Assembly: GCA_949152475.1 (NCBI GenBank)
Contig: OX424564.1
Span: 23,682,165-23,746,164 of the forward strand
Source: Terebella lapidaria
Lineage: Eukaryota; Annelida; Polychaeta; Terebellida; Terebellidae
Length of the DNA stretch: 64,000 nucleotides
Direction of reading: 5' to 3'
Shown here: positions 22,939-34,091 of the stretch, in pieces
Layout of the letters: each line of letters starts with the position of its first letter
How positions within the stretch are numbered: the first letter of the stretch is position 1
The notes under the pieces: model-generated
Told to the model about the DNA's origin: nothing
Database searches by the model: none
What the model saw: the letters and a program-made list of their open reading frames with translations, nothing else
Position numbers and translations under genes: made by a program

Positions 22939-23750
22939 CTAGTCTCTAAACTGCTGCGACAAGGATATGTTTTACCAAGACTTATAGCTGCGTTTAAGAA
23001 ATTCTATGGACGTCATCATGATCTGGTGGATAAACACAGCAAATCCATGTCTGCCATGCAACTAGATCTATTTTCATGTTAATTTTGGGGAATTCATGAC
23101 GGGTGCCACTAGTGGGGCAGGGAATGCTCACTCTTTCCGGAACACCTGATTTCACCTCCTAATGGCAATTTTTGGGGGTTCATGAGTTTCCCTGTCATTT
23201 TTGTTTTCTCTCACTTCGTATGCCTGATATGACTTTCTGTCCCCGGACTATGAGATTGGATAACGGACCCTGTTTTGTTTGCTCGGAATACTTAAAGTTG
23301 GAATCAATTTTAAAATCAGCCAAATTTAGCGTTCTTGTTTGTCACGCAAACTTGAAACTACATCTCGAGAGAGTCAGGAATATGTAGGAAATATGCACAG
23401 TTCGACAACAGATACTCAGAAAATTGCTGTTAATCGTGCATGAAAACACTGGATAGATAATGATCGGCCTGCCTACATTGCCGGTTGCCACAGTATCTAC
23501 ACAAATACCAATGACGTCACGAGACTGTGTGTAGAAATCGCACGCTAGGCGGGCCGCTTTGAGGAAAAAAATGATTTGAATCTTGATTTGGCAACTCAAT
23601 TTAGGCACGTAATACACATTTTCAAACCCAAATTTGTACGATATCTCATTCTATAGACAAAATAAAGCTACCACAGAATGAATAAATTTTGTCAATTCTA
23701 AAAGTGATTATAGCTTTAATACTGGGTATTGATTCCACGTCTATCACTTA
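22939..23750 (+). mobile_element. 5'-truncated reverse-transcriptase element (3' tail only), split by a TTAA-type insertion
   Basis: Nearly identical to the 3' end of the longer copy at 53258-53643, covering the last codons, the stop and about 240 bases after it. It starts abruptly inside the coding part, as expected of target-primed retrotransposition. A 420-bp element interrupts it at 23296-23715. It is too short to encode an enzyme. Confidence 0.85.
23296..23715. mobile_element. 420-bp TTAA-flanked inverted-repeat element (piggyBac-type MITE)
   Basis: TTAA stands at 23292-23295 and 23716-23719. The homologous copy at 53.6 kb has one TTAA and no insert, which is a natural empty site. The ends pair imperfectly over about 33 bases: AGTTGGAATCAATTTTAAAA on the left against AGCTATAATCACTTTTAGAA from the right. 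TTAA duplication is characteristic of piggyBac (and Kolobok) elements. No transposase is present. Confidence 0.85.
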
Positions 23751-23779
23751 TAAATAACCATTTCTCATACTATTCATAC

Positions 23780-24200
23780 TCAATCTATAATGTGTTTCGC
23801 CTTTTTATTTTATTTTTTCATCACATGCGTGATAAAAGGAGTACACAAGCCTGAAAGCCAGCACCATTAAGATCAATTTGATAAACTCAATTCACGATAG
23901 CATACCACATATTATGCCGACAATAATGCGTGCGTAATACTGGCTGAATGGTTTAACACAACTACGCCTGGTCATGAAATGTACATGCTCCCTATCTGAA
24001 TCATCACTCCAGAATATCAACATTTGTAAAGGCCATGATATAGGATTTCTGATGCAAAATCCTTAGCTTGGTTTTTATTCACAATATTACCCCCATCTAT
24101 CAGGTCATATTAAGAGGGACTGGATATATATATATTTATATGTAAGTAGCAGACCATCTCATTATCGTGACGTCTGTTCACGTTCATCACTGGATTCTTG
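23780..24200. repeat. duplication block Y, copy 1
   Basis: Shares a CCTGAAAGCC...ATTAAGAT segment, TGGTCATGAAATGTACAT and GTAAGTAGCAGACC with blocks at 45330-45780, 55090-55400 and 60980-61340. Confidence 0.55.
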
Positions 24201-24323
24201 AGTAGGATTCACTGGATTCTTGAGTAGGACTCGATCTGCCGTTCCCGAGTTGACTTAGCTCATGCTCTTAGGTAGTCAATCATAATTCTTTGATGTTTCA
24301 CCACATATCTTAACTTTTCTACT

Positions 24324-24527
24324 TCAGCGGACACCTTGACGTTGCGGAGTAGCATTCTGTATGGGCTGGCAGGACTGCAACATGTTGGTGAACTTGTTGT
24401 TGATCGTGAATACGATGATTTGGTCATTCAACGTTTGTACCCACGCGGGGAGTTCCATACCTGCACCTTGCAGGTCTCCATATGGTAGGTTTGCTGTGCT
24501 GTTGTTGCTGTTGGTATTGTTTACCAT
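24324..24527 (-). CDS. possible small coding exon, uncharacterised
   Basis: A 67-codon minus-strand frame starting in a strong Kozak setting (GGCCATGG). The segment is clearly richer in GC than its surroundings. The peptide has an Asn/Thr-rich start and then LPAWVQTLNDQIIVFTINNK. A GT donor is possible just before the stop (near 24335). No family is recognised. The frame opposite is also partly open. Confidence 0.3.
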   Translation of the reverse strand: MVNNTNSNNSTANLPYGDLQGAGMELPAWVQTLNDQIIVFTINNKFTNMLQSCQPIQNATPQRQGVR

Positions 24528-25088
24528 GGCCACTCATTTTTGCAGGGCAAATGTTTACAATGTTCAATCGGGTAATCAAGCATGACAATAGCCACCACAA
24601 TGGTGAAAATGAATGGAAAAATAAAAAAATATTCCGTCCAAGGTGACCATCACTATGCACACATAATCCAACAAATAATCATGTCAATTTAATACATGAA
24701 CTCCCTTGCAGCTTCGGGCATAGTAATATATAGTAATAGTAATTGATTTATTGAATGCTTTCCAGATTCAAGTAGAATATAGGAGAGCCTCGTGAGAGAC
24801 AACTCACTCTCTCATGCCTTAGTCAAACACTATGAGACTTACCACATGATAATCAGTCAAATCTAAGCTTTATATCATTTCTAATCCAGGTCGAATGTAA
24901 CCTTTATATTCACCACTCAATGTCATCTGATGTCAACATCAAAACCGCCAAGAGACCCGCCCAGTATGGCTCCCTATATGTTCATATTCAAACGTAAGCT
25001 CTATATTCAGTCGTTTCAAATGTGAGGGTCAATTTACACATTTCACTCTGGAAGTGACCTTGAGCTCTACCAGGTTTTGAGGTCAGGT

Positions 25089-26052
25089 GAAGCCAAGACC
25101 AGCTGCAGGTGTGCCATGTGTGATTACTAGTATAATATACATACCAGAGCTTATCTGCAAGTATTGATAAGTTTATCTACAAGCATCATGCTGCTGAAGC
25201 CAAGGCCAACTGTAGGTGTGCCATGTGTGATTACTAGTACGATATACATACCAGAGCTTATCTACGAGTATTGATAAGTTTATCTACAAGCATCATGCTG
25301 CTGAAGCCAAGGCCAACTGCAGGTGTGCCATGTGTGTTTACTAGTATGATATACATACCAGAGCTTATCTACAAGCATTGATAAGTTTATCTACAAGCAT
25401 CATGCTGCTGAAGCCAAGGCCAACTGCAGGTGTGCCATGTGTGTTTACTAGTGTGATATACATTCCAGAGCTTATCTACAAGCATTGATAAGTTTATCTA
25501 CAAGCATCATGCTGCTGAAACCAAGGCCAACTTGCAGGTGTACCATGTGTGTTTACTAGTATGATATACATACCAGAGCTTATCTACAAGCATTGATAAG
25601 TTTATCTACAAGCATCATGCTGCTGAAACCAAGGCCAACTGCAGGTGTGCCATGTGTGTTTACTAGTATGCTATACATACCAGAGCTTTTCTACAAGCAT
25701 TGATAAGTTTATCTACAAGCATCATGCTGCTGAAGCCAAGGCCAACTGCAGGTGTGCCATGTGTGTTTATTAGTATGATACACATACCAGAGCTCATCAA
25801 CAAGCATTGATAAGCTTATCTACAAGCATCATGCCGCTGAAGCCAAGGCCAACTGCAGGTGTGCCAGGTGTGATTTCTAATATGATATACATACCAGAGC
25901 TTATCTACAAGCATTGATAAGCTTATCTACAAGCATCATGCCGCTGAAGCCAAGGCCAACTGCAGGTGTGATATGTGTGATTACTAGTGTGACATACAAG
26001 AGCTTATCTACAAGCATTGATCAGTTTATCTACAAGCATCATGCGGCTGAAG
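25089..26052. repeat. 107-bp satellite array, nine units
   Basis: Unit starts (GAAGCCAAGG or GAAACCAAGG) at 25089, 25196, 25303, 25410, 25517, 25625, 25732, 25839 and 25946 are spaced 107-108 bases; a partial tenth begins at 26049. Each unit holds two copies of TTATCTACAAGCAT around TGATAAG, giving GATA-type words in both orientations. Units at about 25810 and 25918 contain the palindrome GATAAGCTTATC. The edges are more diverged than the centre. Confidence 0.95.
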
Positions 26053-26059
26053 CACGAGC

Positions 26060-26720
26060 ATTCAGACCATTTTGTGCCATTTAGAGAGAAGGCCAAAAGT
26101 GTAATGTTGGTATTTTTGGCCTGTTAGACCTATTTTGGGTATTTCGAATGATTCGAGGCATTTTGTCTTTATACAATTTACAGATGGCTTTCAATGTCAT
26201 ACGTGTGCGGAATCAGAAGATTTTGTTTCAAACTGATTCAGAGAAATCCAACGTTGAGTCCAAATCCCCATCCTGAAATATTTCTAAGCCTTTTTGCCCG
26301 AAATGGATGGCGATTGATGCAAAGCAATGTCAATAGGCTATTGGACCGAAGGTTAGGTAACCTTAGTTTGTCAGCTCTACCGTTTATGTCGATATTTCAC
26401 GTACTTTGGGATGAATTAATTTATTACAGAAGTCTCCAAACATTGGTGTGCGTTAGTAGTAACATTTGACAGAAAATTTGACGAAAAAAAGCACCGATGA
26501 TGACCTCCGCTAAATGGCTAAACTACGAGATATGGTGATTCCAGGTGACCGTGCTATATATTAATACTTCTCAGCGATGAATATACAACATGCAACATAA
26601 CAATAAAAGTCCAAGGAAGCGATTAACTACCTACAGTAATATATTGATTAAAACATCAGCTATCCTTGGAGGGACGGACGTCGTGATGACACGTATGATG
26701 TTGAAGATGCTCAATATAGT
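26060..26720. other. no gene supported
   Basis: An open plus-strand frame of 91 codons (26194-26469) has no family resemblance. Nothing else stands out. Confidence 0.35.
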
Positions 26721-26724
26721 TTTC

Positions 26725-27020
26725 CTTATCGAGATGTATCATCGTGGTATTGATTTGTACCATAGAGACTTTCTTTTCACTTGAGATTATTTCGGTTTCG
26801 GTAAATATTGACCAAAATGATAACTCAAAACTATAAATGGAACCTACTGTAATGTGGTGTCTGCAACGTGACACCGTGATTTGATCATTTTCTTCATGAA
26901 AACTGATTGAGAGTACTCACATGATTGAGAGTGCTCATATGTAAATATAATCACCTCTGTGAGCAAAGTTAGCCAGGCCATTAATCAAACAACGCAAATA
27001 ATATTCTATAGCCTGTACTT
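26725..27020. repeat. duplication block X, copy 2
   Basis: CGAGATGTATCATCGTGGTA, TAATGTGGTGTCTGCAACGT and TTAATCAAACAACGCAAATA match the other X copies. Confidence 0.6.
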
Positions 27021-27689
27021 GATGACATATTGAATATAATTTGGATGTGCTAAACAGTATAAATCTTACAAAAATTCATATAATATCGTAGGATAAATTG
27101 ACTTTCAAATTCATGGAATGCATACGGATATATAATTGGCAGCACATGTCACTAGCTTTTCTGATTTAAAGGAGGACTTCCCATAAATGTATTTTGGCTT
27201 GGCCAATGATTTGACGGTTAAAACTTTAGTATAGCAAATATATTTGGATGCATCTGAATAGAGAAGACTCTAAGCTTCGTTTATATATGAAATATGTATA
27301 TATTTGTTCAACACAAACAAATCGTATGGAAGATATAACATCAAAATTACCGCATTACCGCAAAATCTGCATGCTCGTAGTCGTACTTGAGCTTGAGTTT
27401 TGTCGTACTTGAGCCACTCGGCAGTGCATGGCTGACATGAACGTCAAAAATGACCTAAATTCCTTTGACGTCACCGTTTTGACCGAAGCCTCGACAGGCG
27501 GCATTTCTGCTGGAACCAAAGATGCTTGAAATGTTCCGTTGCTCGGCATCATCAAAACAATGACATCATCAGTTGCTACTCATTCATTCTCCCCCAGTTG
27601 GAGGGCGTGTCCCGCTAGGTTTGGTTTGTTTTCGATTTTACATTAAGTTTGGTAGTAGTTTCAAAAATATGAGCGCGTTTCTTAGTCAC

Positions 27690-28075
27690 GGGTTCATATG
27701 AACTGGTTCATGTTTTGGACCTAAAAGTTGAACCAAAAATCTCAAACTTGCACCAAATCTCAAAAAAGATGAACCAAATACAAACTGGTTCATATGAACT
27801 TTTCCTGTGAAACGTGCAGGTTCATATGAACCACTTCTCAAATGAATTTCTACATGCATTGTTGACTTTCTAAAAATATTAAAAATCCCCATAGCAACCA
27901 TTCATGTGAGCATTGGGCAATTGTCTTTACTTCTTCAAATTCTGAGCAGTTATAGGTCCAAGTGTCCACTGGTTCAACTTTCTGTGATTTGGTCCAACTT
28001 TTACTTGAACCAGTTCATATGAACCTTTTCTATGAAACGCGCAGGTTCGTATGAAACACGCAGGTTCGTTTTTCA
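27690..28075. repeat. palindrome-rich foldback repeat
   Basis: GGTTCATATGAAC, itself a palindrome, occurs at about 27691, 27788 and 27820, and again near 28014. The outer parts pair inversely: TTCATATGAACTGGTTCA on the left against TGAACCAGTTCATATGAA on the right. It is probably a decayed foldback element. Confidence 0.6.
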
Positions 28076-28179
28076 TCACCCGCATGTGACACAAACAATG
28101 AAGTTTTTATAGATTGTCAAATTGGAGCAAAATGGTGTTTCTCTGGACAAAAATATACCTGTAATGTGAAATGACATAA

Positions 28180-28241
28180 TGATCATTGAGGCATGGTCAG
28201 AGTGAGGGCATACATGAGCTCTGACCATGCTTTAATGATCA
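28180..28241. repeat. hairpin, 23-base arms
   Basis: TGATCATTGAGGCATGGTCA at 28180 pairs with the complement at 28219-28241, with two mismatches and a 16-base loop. Confidence 0.75.
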
Positions 28242-28439
28242 GTATGCCCGATCCAGATGACATTATCACTGTTTTTTTTATCAATATGTAAATCAGTAGG
28301 ATACTAGTAAAATGTTCTGTCAAAATCCTGTCGTGTATACATTGTAAATACTCAACGAATCATTGCAATATTGCTAAAAAAAACTAGACGTTCAATACGT
28401 GTCTCACACATTAAACAATAATCCAAGCTGGCAACCAAT

Positions 28440-28700
28440 TACACCATTATCCGTGATATTCTTTGATAAATATCAAACAGCAAGTGCTCGTCACATAAGC
28501 ACTCATAATTACGACAATTTGCAAGGTGATTATCAGCAGGAACAGCCACCAGGGGATGTCAACAAACCTACAAATCACTTGTCTCCATGAAACTTTGAAT
28601 TGTCCTATCGACGACTCCGTTCGGTTTTCTTTTGCCTTGGAGCATGTAATTTATTGCAGGTGTTGTTTTTGTGTTGTGTGATTTGGGGAATATTGGAAAA
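28440..28700. repeat. duplication block Z, copy 2
   Basis: AAGCACTCATAATTACGACA and CATGAAACTTTGAATTGTCC match the other Z copies. Confidence 0.6.
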
Positions 28701-28819
28701 CTGGTGGTAATCACTCTCTCGAAAACGTAAAAAGGTTTTGATTGGGTGAGGTTGATGTGAATTGAACAATTGTTTGTTGATTCAGTTGTGGCTGTATTTG
28801 CAGATGACCTTGTCAATAC

Positions 28820-29924
28820 TTCAATGAATTTATGTCACATAAATCCATTTATATATTAATAGCGTGTCTTGACAGTGATGGTAGATTACTTGAATTGCTT
28901 GATGATCAGTAAATTGCTTGAACAAAACAACCTAACGTGTAGATCAGCTACGAGTATAGCACATGCCGTGAGTTACAATTACAATGTCTGGTCATTCGAA
29001 TCACGTTTACCATCACGGGGAACGAATTTGCTTGTCGCTCATAATATATGCAGTATTATTGTGAGGAAAAAAATTATTAAATAATATCTCGTTCCCAGCA
29101 GTAGTCAAAGTTTTACAATCGATAACAGCAAGACAGGTAGGAGCCTACTGTATATACGAGGATGTATCTGGTCATTGTTGAATCATGGTAACCTGGTGAA
29201 TTATGAACTATGCCAAACAAAATATTCCACATTGTCTAGTACGATATGAATAAAAGTTGAAATAGCTGGGAAATTCTTTTTGCTATCAAGACGGAAGAAT
29301 CAATTCTAATTCCAATATCTTGTTTGGGGTTTGACAGAGGACAGGTTGAGAAATCTGGGGTCTTTGGTTTATGACTTGAGTTGAATTTGCATATTGCAAT
29401 GTTAAATGCTTCCACGACTCGAATGTGCGCAAAAAAAATTCTAGAAAAGACATTCTGAGCTTCCCTAGTATATGATAGTGAAGCAGAAATTATTTCAGAT
29501 CGTATTGAAGGCATGAGCGTTGTTCAAGCACTGTACGTTTTAGGCATTGGTGTCAAAATCGTGGACTGGAGCCCCCTCGTTCAAGCAGTTCGTCATACAT
29601 TTTGAGGTATTACACTAGTACTATCTACACTTGGTAGCATGATAATAAACTGTCTGATGAGTTTATTACCTGAAATAATAATTTTGTTGCGAACATATAT
29701 AGCAGTTATATATAGCATCGCATATAACAGACCCACTCATGTTTAACGTGCCCAAAATAAAGCAAAACCATCGCCAACGGCAACACAACGACAACAATAA
29801 CGGCGACATAGGCTGGCCAGCTTACGCTGGTTGTTACAAGCGCCGTGACTTCAACCACTCTGTCAAACCTGAAACTAAGAATATCTTCAAATCACCAGAG
29901 CATGATGATTCGGTTCAGGTGTTG
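28820..29924. other. no gene supported
   Basis: AT-rich anonymous sequence with short open frames only. Confidence 0.4.
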
Positions 29925-29930
29925 TTCATT

Positions 29931-30530
29931 ATGGAAGCGTTAATTGATCATTCTCCTAACCATATAATTTATCACGACCGGGTTTGTGCACTATCACAAT
30001 AAGTCATAAGTCTTGTCATGTCAAATATCATGGCAAGTTGTCATGTTATGAAAATCTCTACAATTAAAATGACAAGGCGACATACTGTGAAAATTTATGA
30101 TGACAAGACGTGTTATCGTCAAACATATAACGATAAAGCGTCTTATTGTGAAAAATTATAACAACAAGATGTCTTACCATGAAAAACTATGACGATAGCA
30201 CGTCTAACTGTGAAAAAAATATGACGACAAGACATCTTATTTTGTGAAATATACGATACTTGAGGTGACTTACCATATATTCAACACGATAAAACGTCTT
30301 CTCATGATAACGTTTATGGTAAGACATGTTCACATGATATTCTTCACGGTAAATGCATTGTTGTCATAATTTACATGGTAGCACGCCTTGTCAATATAAT
30401 TTTATTACTTTTCACAATATGACAGCTTACCATATTATATTTATCACTATAGGTCAAATTACTGTGATACTCAACACGGCAGGTCGTGAAAAATTATGTG
30501 GTTAAGTGAATGGTCAATTAACGCTTCCAT
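29931..30530. mobile_element. 600-bp foldback element just upstream of the nuclease gene
   Basis: Starts ATGGAAGCGTTAATTGA and ends with its exact inverse. Pairing continues to TCACGACC with about five mismatches in 46. TTCATT flanks both sides (29925-29930 and 30531-30536), a 6-bp target duplication. The interior is degenerate repeats around GACAAGACGTCTTA, in one orientation on the left half and the opposite on the right. No coding region. Confidence 0.8.
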
Positions 30531-30822
30531 TTCATTTTTTCATGACCGTGTTTTCATGGAGGCACATGATGTGGTGTTGTGTAATCACAGACATGCGTAA
30601 TTGTGTTCACAATTCTCATATCTATTAACACGGGGGAAGGCATGCATGGAGGAGTTTTTTTTCCTGTACTGTGTACCCAATACTAAAATTTCTGTTTGCA
30701 TAAATACTCTCATGCCAGTTGTTGAAAGGTTCAATGGCATAATGTGATATCAGAAACACTCCATTCGACATTGTACTTGAGCGAAACAGATTATGTCAAT
30801 ACACGGATTATGAGTATTCACC

Positions 30823-31851
30823 ATGACTAGCAGTATGAAGCAATTATTATTCACTCGTTTATTTGTGTTGTTTCTGCTCACGGTGAACTGCTCTAGAGTA
30901 GAAGCAGAGGTGATAAACGAGAATATAGCCAATTGCGGGAAGTATTTCTACCAAGACAAGCCGCCGATAATTCCCATGAAGGATAATGCCCAGAGACGTA
31001 GTCTCAAGGCCATCTGCCAGAAGTACGAAAACAAACCCTACTACGCCACGCTGTTTGACACGGAGACCAAGATCCCTGTGTACAGTGCGTACCGTGGGGA
31101 GGACAAGAAAGGTGAAGGTAAGAGAATGGATGTATGGCATAACGAACCTCAGCTCGAGAATCCTAAGGACGACAATAAAAATATGAAAAGAATCGAAAAG
31201 GCCGTCCAGAGAACGTACAAACACCAGCTGACAAACGTGCATTATGAACGCCTGCCTCCTGCTATATTCAACAAAGGACACCTAAATCCCGTAAGCCATC
31301 ACAAAGACCAACCTTCCATTGACGCTACCTTCACACATACGAACGCGGTACCACTGTACGACCGCTTCAACAAGAGGGTTTGGTATAATGATGTCGAGAA
31401 ACTAACTAAAAATGATTTCATGATGGAATGCAATTTCACAGGGGCAAAAAAATACATAGTGACCGGGGCGGTTCCATCACGCGAGGAGGAAAGTCTTCCT
31501 GATGGAAACCGAGTCAACGTTCCGTCACACATGTGGTCCGCAGTGTGTTGTGATACATCAACTACCTTGGACAAGAATGAAAGGAGAGCGGGCTGGTCCG
31601 TGGGCTACCTGGGTAAGAACCAAGAGGTCAAAGAGAAAGTCAAAGTCTTGCCAGTGGCCAAACTCAACGATGAGCTCGCTAAGCTCTACAAAGTCGAGAT
31701 GGTCAAGATATTCCATGACTACAAGTGGAACAGACCAGGACCCAAAGGCGGACAAAACACAGTCAAGAAGCCAGGGGGCAACAAGCCCGTTAAGGCTGGC
31801 CGTGGCAGAAACGTCGTCGAGAACTGTAATTTCAATGGAAATATTCCATAA
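30823..31851 (+). CDS. ENDOD1-like secreted DNA/RNA non-specific endonuclease, intronless
   Basis: A 342-residue protein. A signal peptide spans about 1-29 (hydrophobic LLFTRLFVLFLLTVNC), then a mature chain starts near NCGKYFY. The NUC endonuclease domain (DNA/RNA_non-specific family, ENDOD1 branch) spans about 60-300: YSAYRGE at 87-93, the active-site stretch NKGHLNPVSHH at 150-160 with the expected catalytic His153, THTNAVPLYDRFN at 171-183 with the expected metal ligand Asn174, and VNVPSHMWSAVCC at 231-243. The family's DRGH is NKGH here. A basic Gly/Lys/Pro-rich tail (about 303-330) could bind nucleic acid. It is expected to cut DNA or RNA outside the cell or in a lumen. Codon use is richer in GC than the flanks. 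The first ATG gives a good signal peptide. No introns and no nearby partner gene. A 600-bp foldback element ends about 290 bases upstream. Confidence 0.92.
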   Translation: MTSSMKQLLFTRLFVLFLLTVNCSRVEAEVINENIANCGKYFYQDKPPIIPMKDNAQRRSLKAICQKYENKPYYATLFDTETKIPVYSAYRGEDKKGEGKRMDVWHNEPQLENPKDDNKNMKRIEKAVQRTYKHQLTNVHYERLPPAIFNKGHLNPVSHHKDQPSIDATFTHTNAVPLYDRFNKRVWYNDVEKLTKNDFMMECNFTGAKKYIVTGAVPSREEESLPDGNRVNVPSHMWSAVCCDTSTTLDKNERRAGWSVGYLGKNQEVKEKVKVLPVAKLNDELAKLYKVEMVKIFHDYKWNRPGPKGGQNTVKKPGGNKPVKAGRGRNVVENCNFNGNIP

Positions 31852-32235
31852 GACATAAGTGCCACATTTTATGTGATTCCCATAATTAAGACATTTAGGG
31901 AGAAATGTCTTCATGGTTTTGTCATTTTCTTTTCTTTCTTTTCTTCCAACACTTTTCTTGATTCAAGTAATAGGCGAAAACTTTTTCTGCATTCTGCAAT
32001 AGTATGTAGGAAAGTATATCGTTTCAGAGCCGGCTCCGGGGTTCATGATGTTGAAATCAATATTTCCGGTTTCGGATGATAACTGAAAAAGCATTTGGGC
32101 GATGGTTGCAAAACTTGCCATATCTCACCAAGGAGAAATCCTATCGATTTAACTAACCTTTGACATAGGGCTTGGGAGAAATGTGACTGAGTTATCCTTG
32201 AGTCCTCTTGCTTTTCTCGGAATCAGTTTGACTCG
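31852..32235. other. 3' flank of the nuclease gene
   Basis: AT-rich, and no canonical AATAAA immediately after the stop. Nothing else recognised. Confidence 0.4.
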
Positions 32236-32538
32236 TCACACCAGACGTGCCTGAAGGTAATAACTATGAGGTTTGATGTGATTTATTTTAGCTGAGCTGA
32301 CATTTTTCTTATATTTTCGTCGATATCTCGGAGATGGTGTGTCAGGAGGGACTTGTCCCTCTAAACGAGCATATCTTAGGGGTATTAGGGGTGGATTTTC
32401 TGCCTTTTGTGTGCCAGCATTTTCATCTTCATCGGGAATGTTGCATCGTAGAGGGAAGCGAAAATTACTTCCAGAATAATCGCCTTTTAGGATTGATTTT
32501 GACTCAGATCTGACCTCTTCTTGTTGAGTCGGCATATC
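32236..32538 (-). CDS. possible exon, uncharacterised
   Basis: An open minus-strand stretch with less AT than its surroundings, preceded by a plausible acceptor (TTTGTAG). The peptide is polar and proline-rich (NPPLIPLRYARLEGQVPPD, then a basic patch RYRRKYKK). A GT (AAAAT|GTCAG) near 32290 could end the exon. No family or partner exon was found. Confidence 0.25.
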   Translation of the reverse strand, partial: DMPTQQEEVRSESKSILKGDYSGSNFRFPLRCNIPDEDENAGTQKAENPPLIPLRYARLEGQVPPDTPSPRYRRKYKKNVSSAKINHIKPHSYYLQARLV

Positions 32539-32539
32539 C

Positions 32540-33600
32540 TACAAACATGTGTTAGGAGTCTGGGGCTTGTTCAGCTTGTTTCAAATTATGACTCACACCG
32601 GAATGCTTCCAAGGCACCTTAATTCCTCAAAATCTGGTTCATGGTGGAATCATATATATTATGTATCTGGCGAATGATGTACTGATCATTATGATGTATT
32701 GTAAGTCAGTATCGATTCGATGATTTTCGTACTAAACACATGTTTTATAATACTCTTTCACACTCTGCTGCAGAGTCACAGAAAGGTGCGAGAAATTAAC
32801 ACAAGAAATCTTCTGATGCTAATCATTCACTATATTTCGTGGCCGTCTGTGAATTGGAAGACAGTTGTGCAAACTTCCGAAGGTACTTGACCTGATGCAT
32901 GTTGTGTATATATCACTTGGACCATCGCCCAATGTGTTTGTGAAACGAGGTGATATCTAATCGATGCATGTTTATCATATACAGTCCATATATAATCATA
33001 TCATCTTGGTTCTTCATGGACACTGAAGAAATAGACTGACAACTCTGATATTCACACTCTGTTTGTGGTTATCGAGCTAGCGGTGACAATAGTTCAACAA
33101 TGAAGGGGTGCTTTACCTCCGTTTGTCATCGTTCAATCTGCACGATGTCATGTCCTTCATTGTATTTCGCATTAATTGTAACATTACATAAGGTTCAGTG
33201 CATTTTTGTCTGTATATCTTTGTCTTTATCGTTTCAATCGTTACAACAGCGTTGATATCGTATCAGTTGTCGCTATATAATCTCCTGTCATTCAGCTAGT
33301 TTGAAAATATAAAAATGATTGTGTACAAAAATGATTGTGAATAAATATGGTAGAATGTAGAAATCAGAGTGCAAGATTGGCCTCTCATGAGAAAAAAACT
33401 GGTACATGAAGAAAGCAGACAATGCGTATCTATTCATGAGCACTGCCATTGTAAAAAATATTTGGCTGTCAGGTTTAGAAAATCGAAATACATAAGCGAT
33501 TATGGTGAAATTATCGTCAGACCATCACTGCAAAATAAGGTGAATGTGCTTCTTTCTGCCACTCAAAAACAAACAAAACATAACCCAAGAGCTAAAGAAT
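32540..33600. other. no gene supported
   Basis: Anonymous AT-rich sequence between a weak exon candidate and the first ACCGGAC-family element. Confidence 0.4.
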
Positions 33601-34091
33601 GCTACCGGACGATATATGTTTTATGTTTTATATGTTAGCCATTTTGTCCTGTGACCCTATAAAGGAGATCAAAAGTCAAGTTCGAGGTCATCAGAATATT
33701 CGACGTTTATCAATTCCTATTAGTCTACAATTGATTCCCAAGCTATAAAGTTGATTAAGCACGATATTAGCCATTTTGTTCTTTGACCTTGAAAATTAGG
33801 TCAAAGGTCAAATGCAAGGTCCACAATCTGTCCACAATTTATCCCTAGTCTCTGATCTCAAAATTAAGTGAGATATTAGGAATAATGTGTCCCATTTTGG
33901 GCATAGGAGTATTTAAAATGGGAAAGTCATTTTTTGGGACCGAAATTTTAAATATTTTTATGCAAAAAATTCAGGAAAATCCGATTGTAATCTTCAAAGC
34001 TAAAAATGTGGACGACGGACGACAGCGACGGACGAGGAATGACGGACGCAATGCCACGGCAATAGGATATCAGACCAAAGGGCCGGTAAGC
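33601..34091. mobile_element. ACCGGAC-family element, short copy (copy 1)
   Basis: The ends are GCTACCGGAC and GGCCGGTAAGC. It has two short minisatellite units with AGGTCAAAGGTCA, then the GACGGACGACGGACG-like run and CAATAGGATATCAGACC, which matches the palindromic terminus of the longer copies. Non-coding. Confidence 0.65.

Noticed and set aside
26194-26469. 91-codon plus-strand open frame
   Set aside because: No family, no splice support, and its length is within chance for this composition.
29739-30002. 87-codon plus-strand open frame
   Set aside because: It runs into the left end of the 600-bp foldback element, so the frame is accidental.
30859-31914. Several open frames antisense or shifted within the nuclease gene
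   Set aside because: Shadows of the 342-residue coding sequence.
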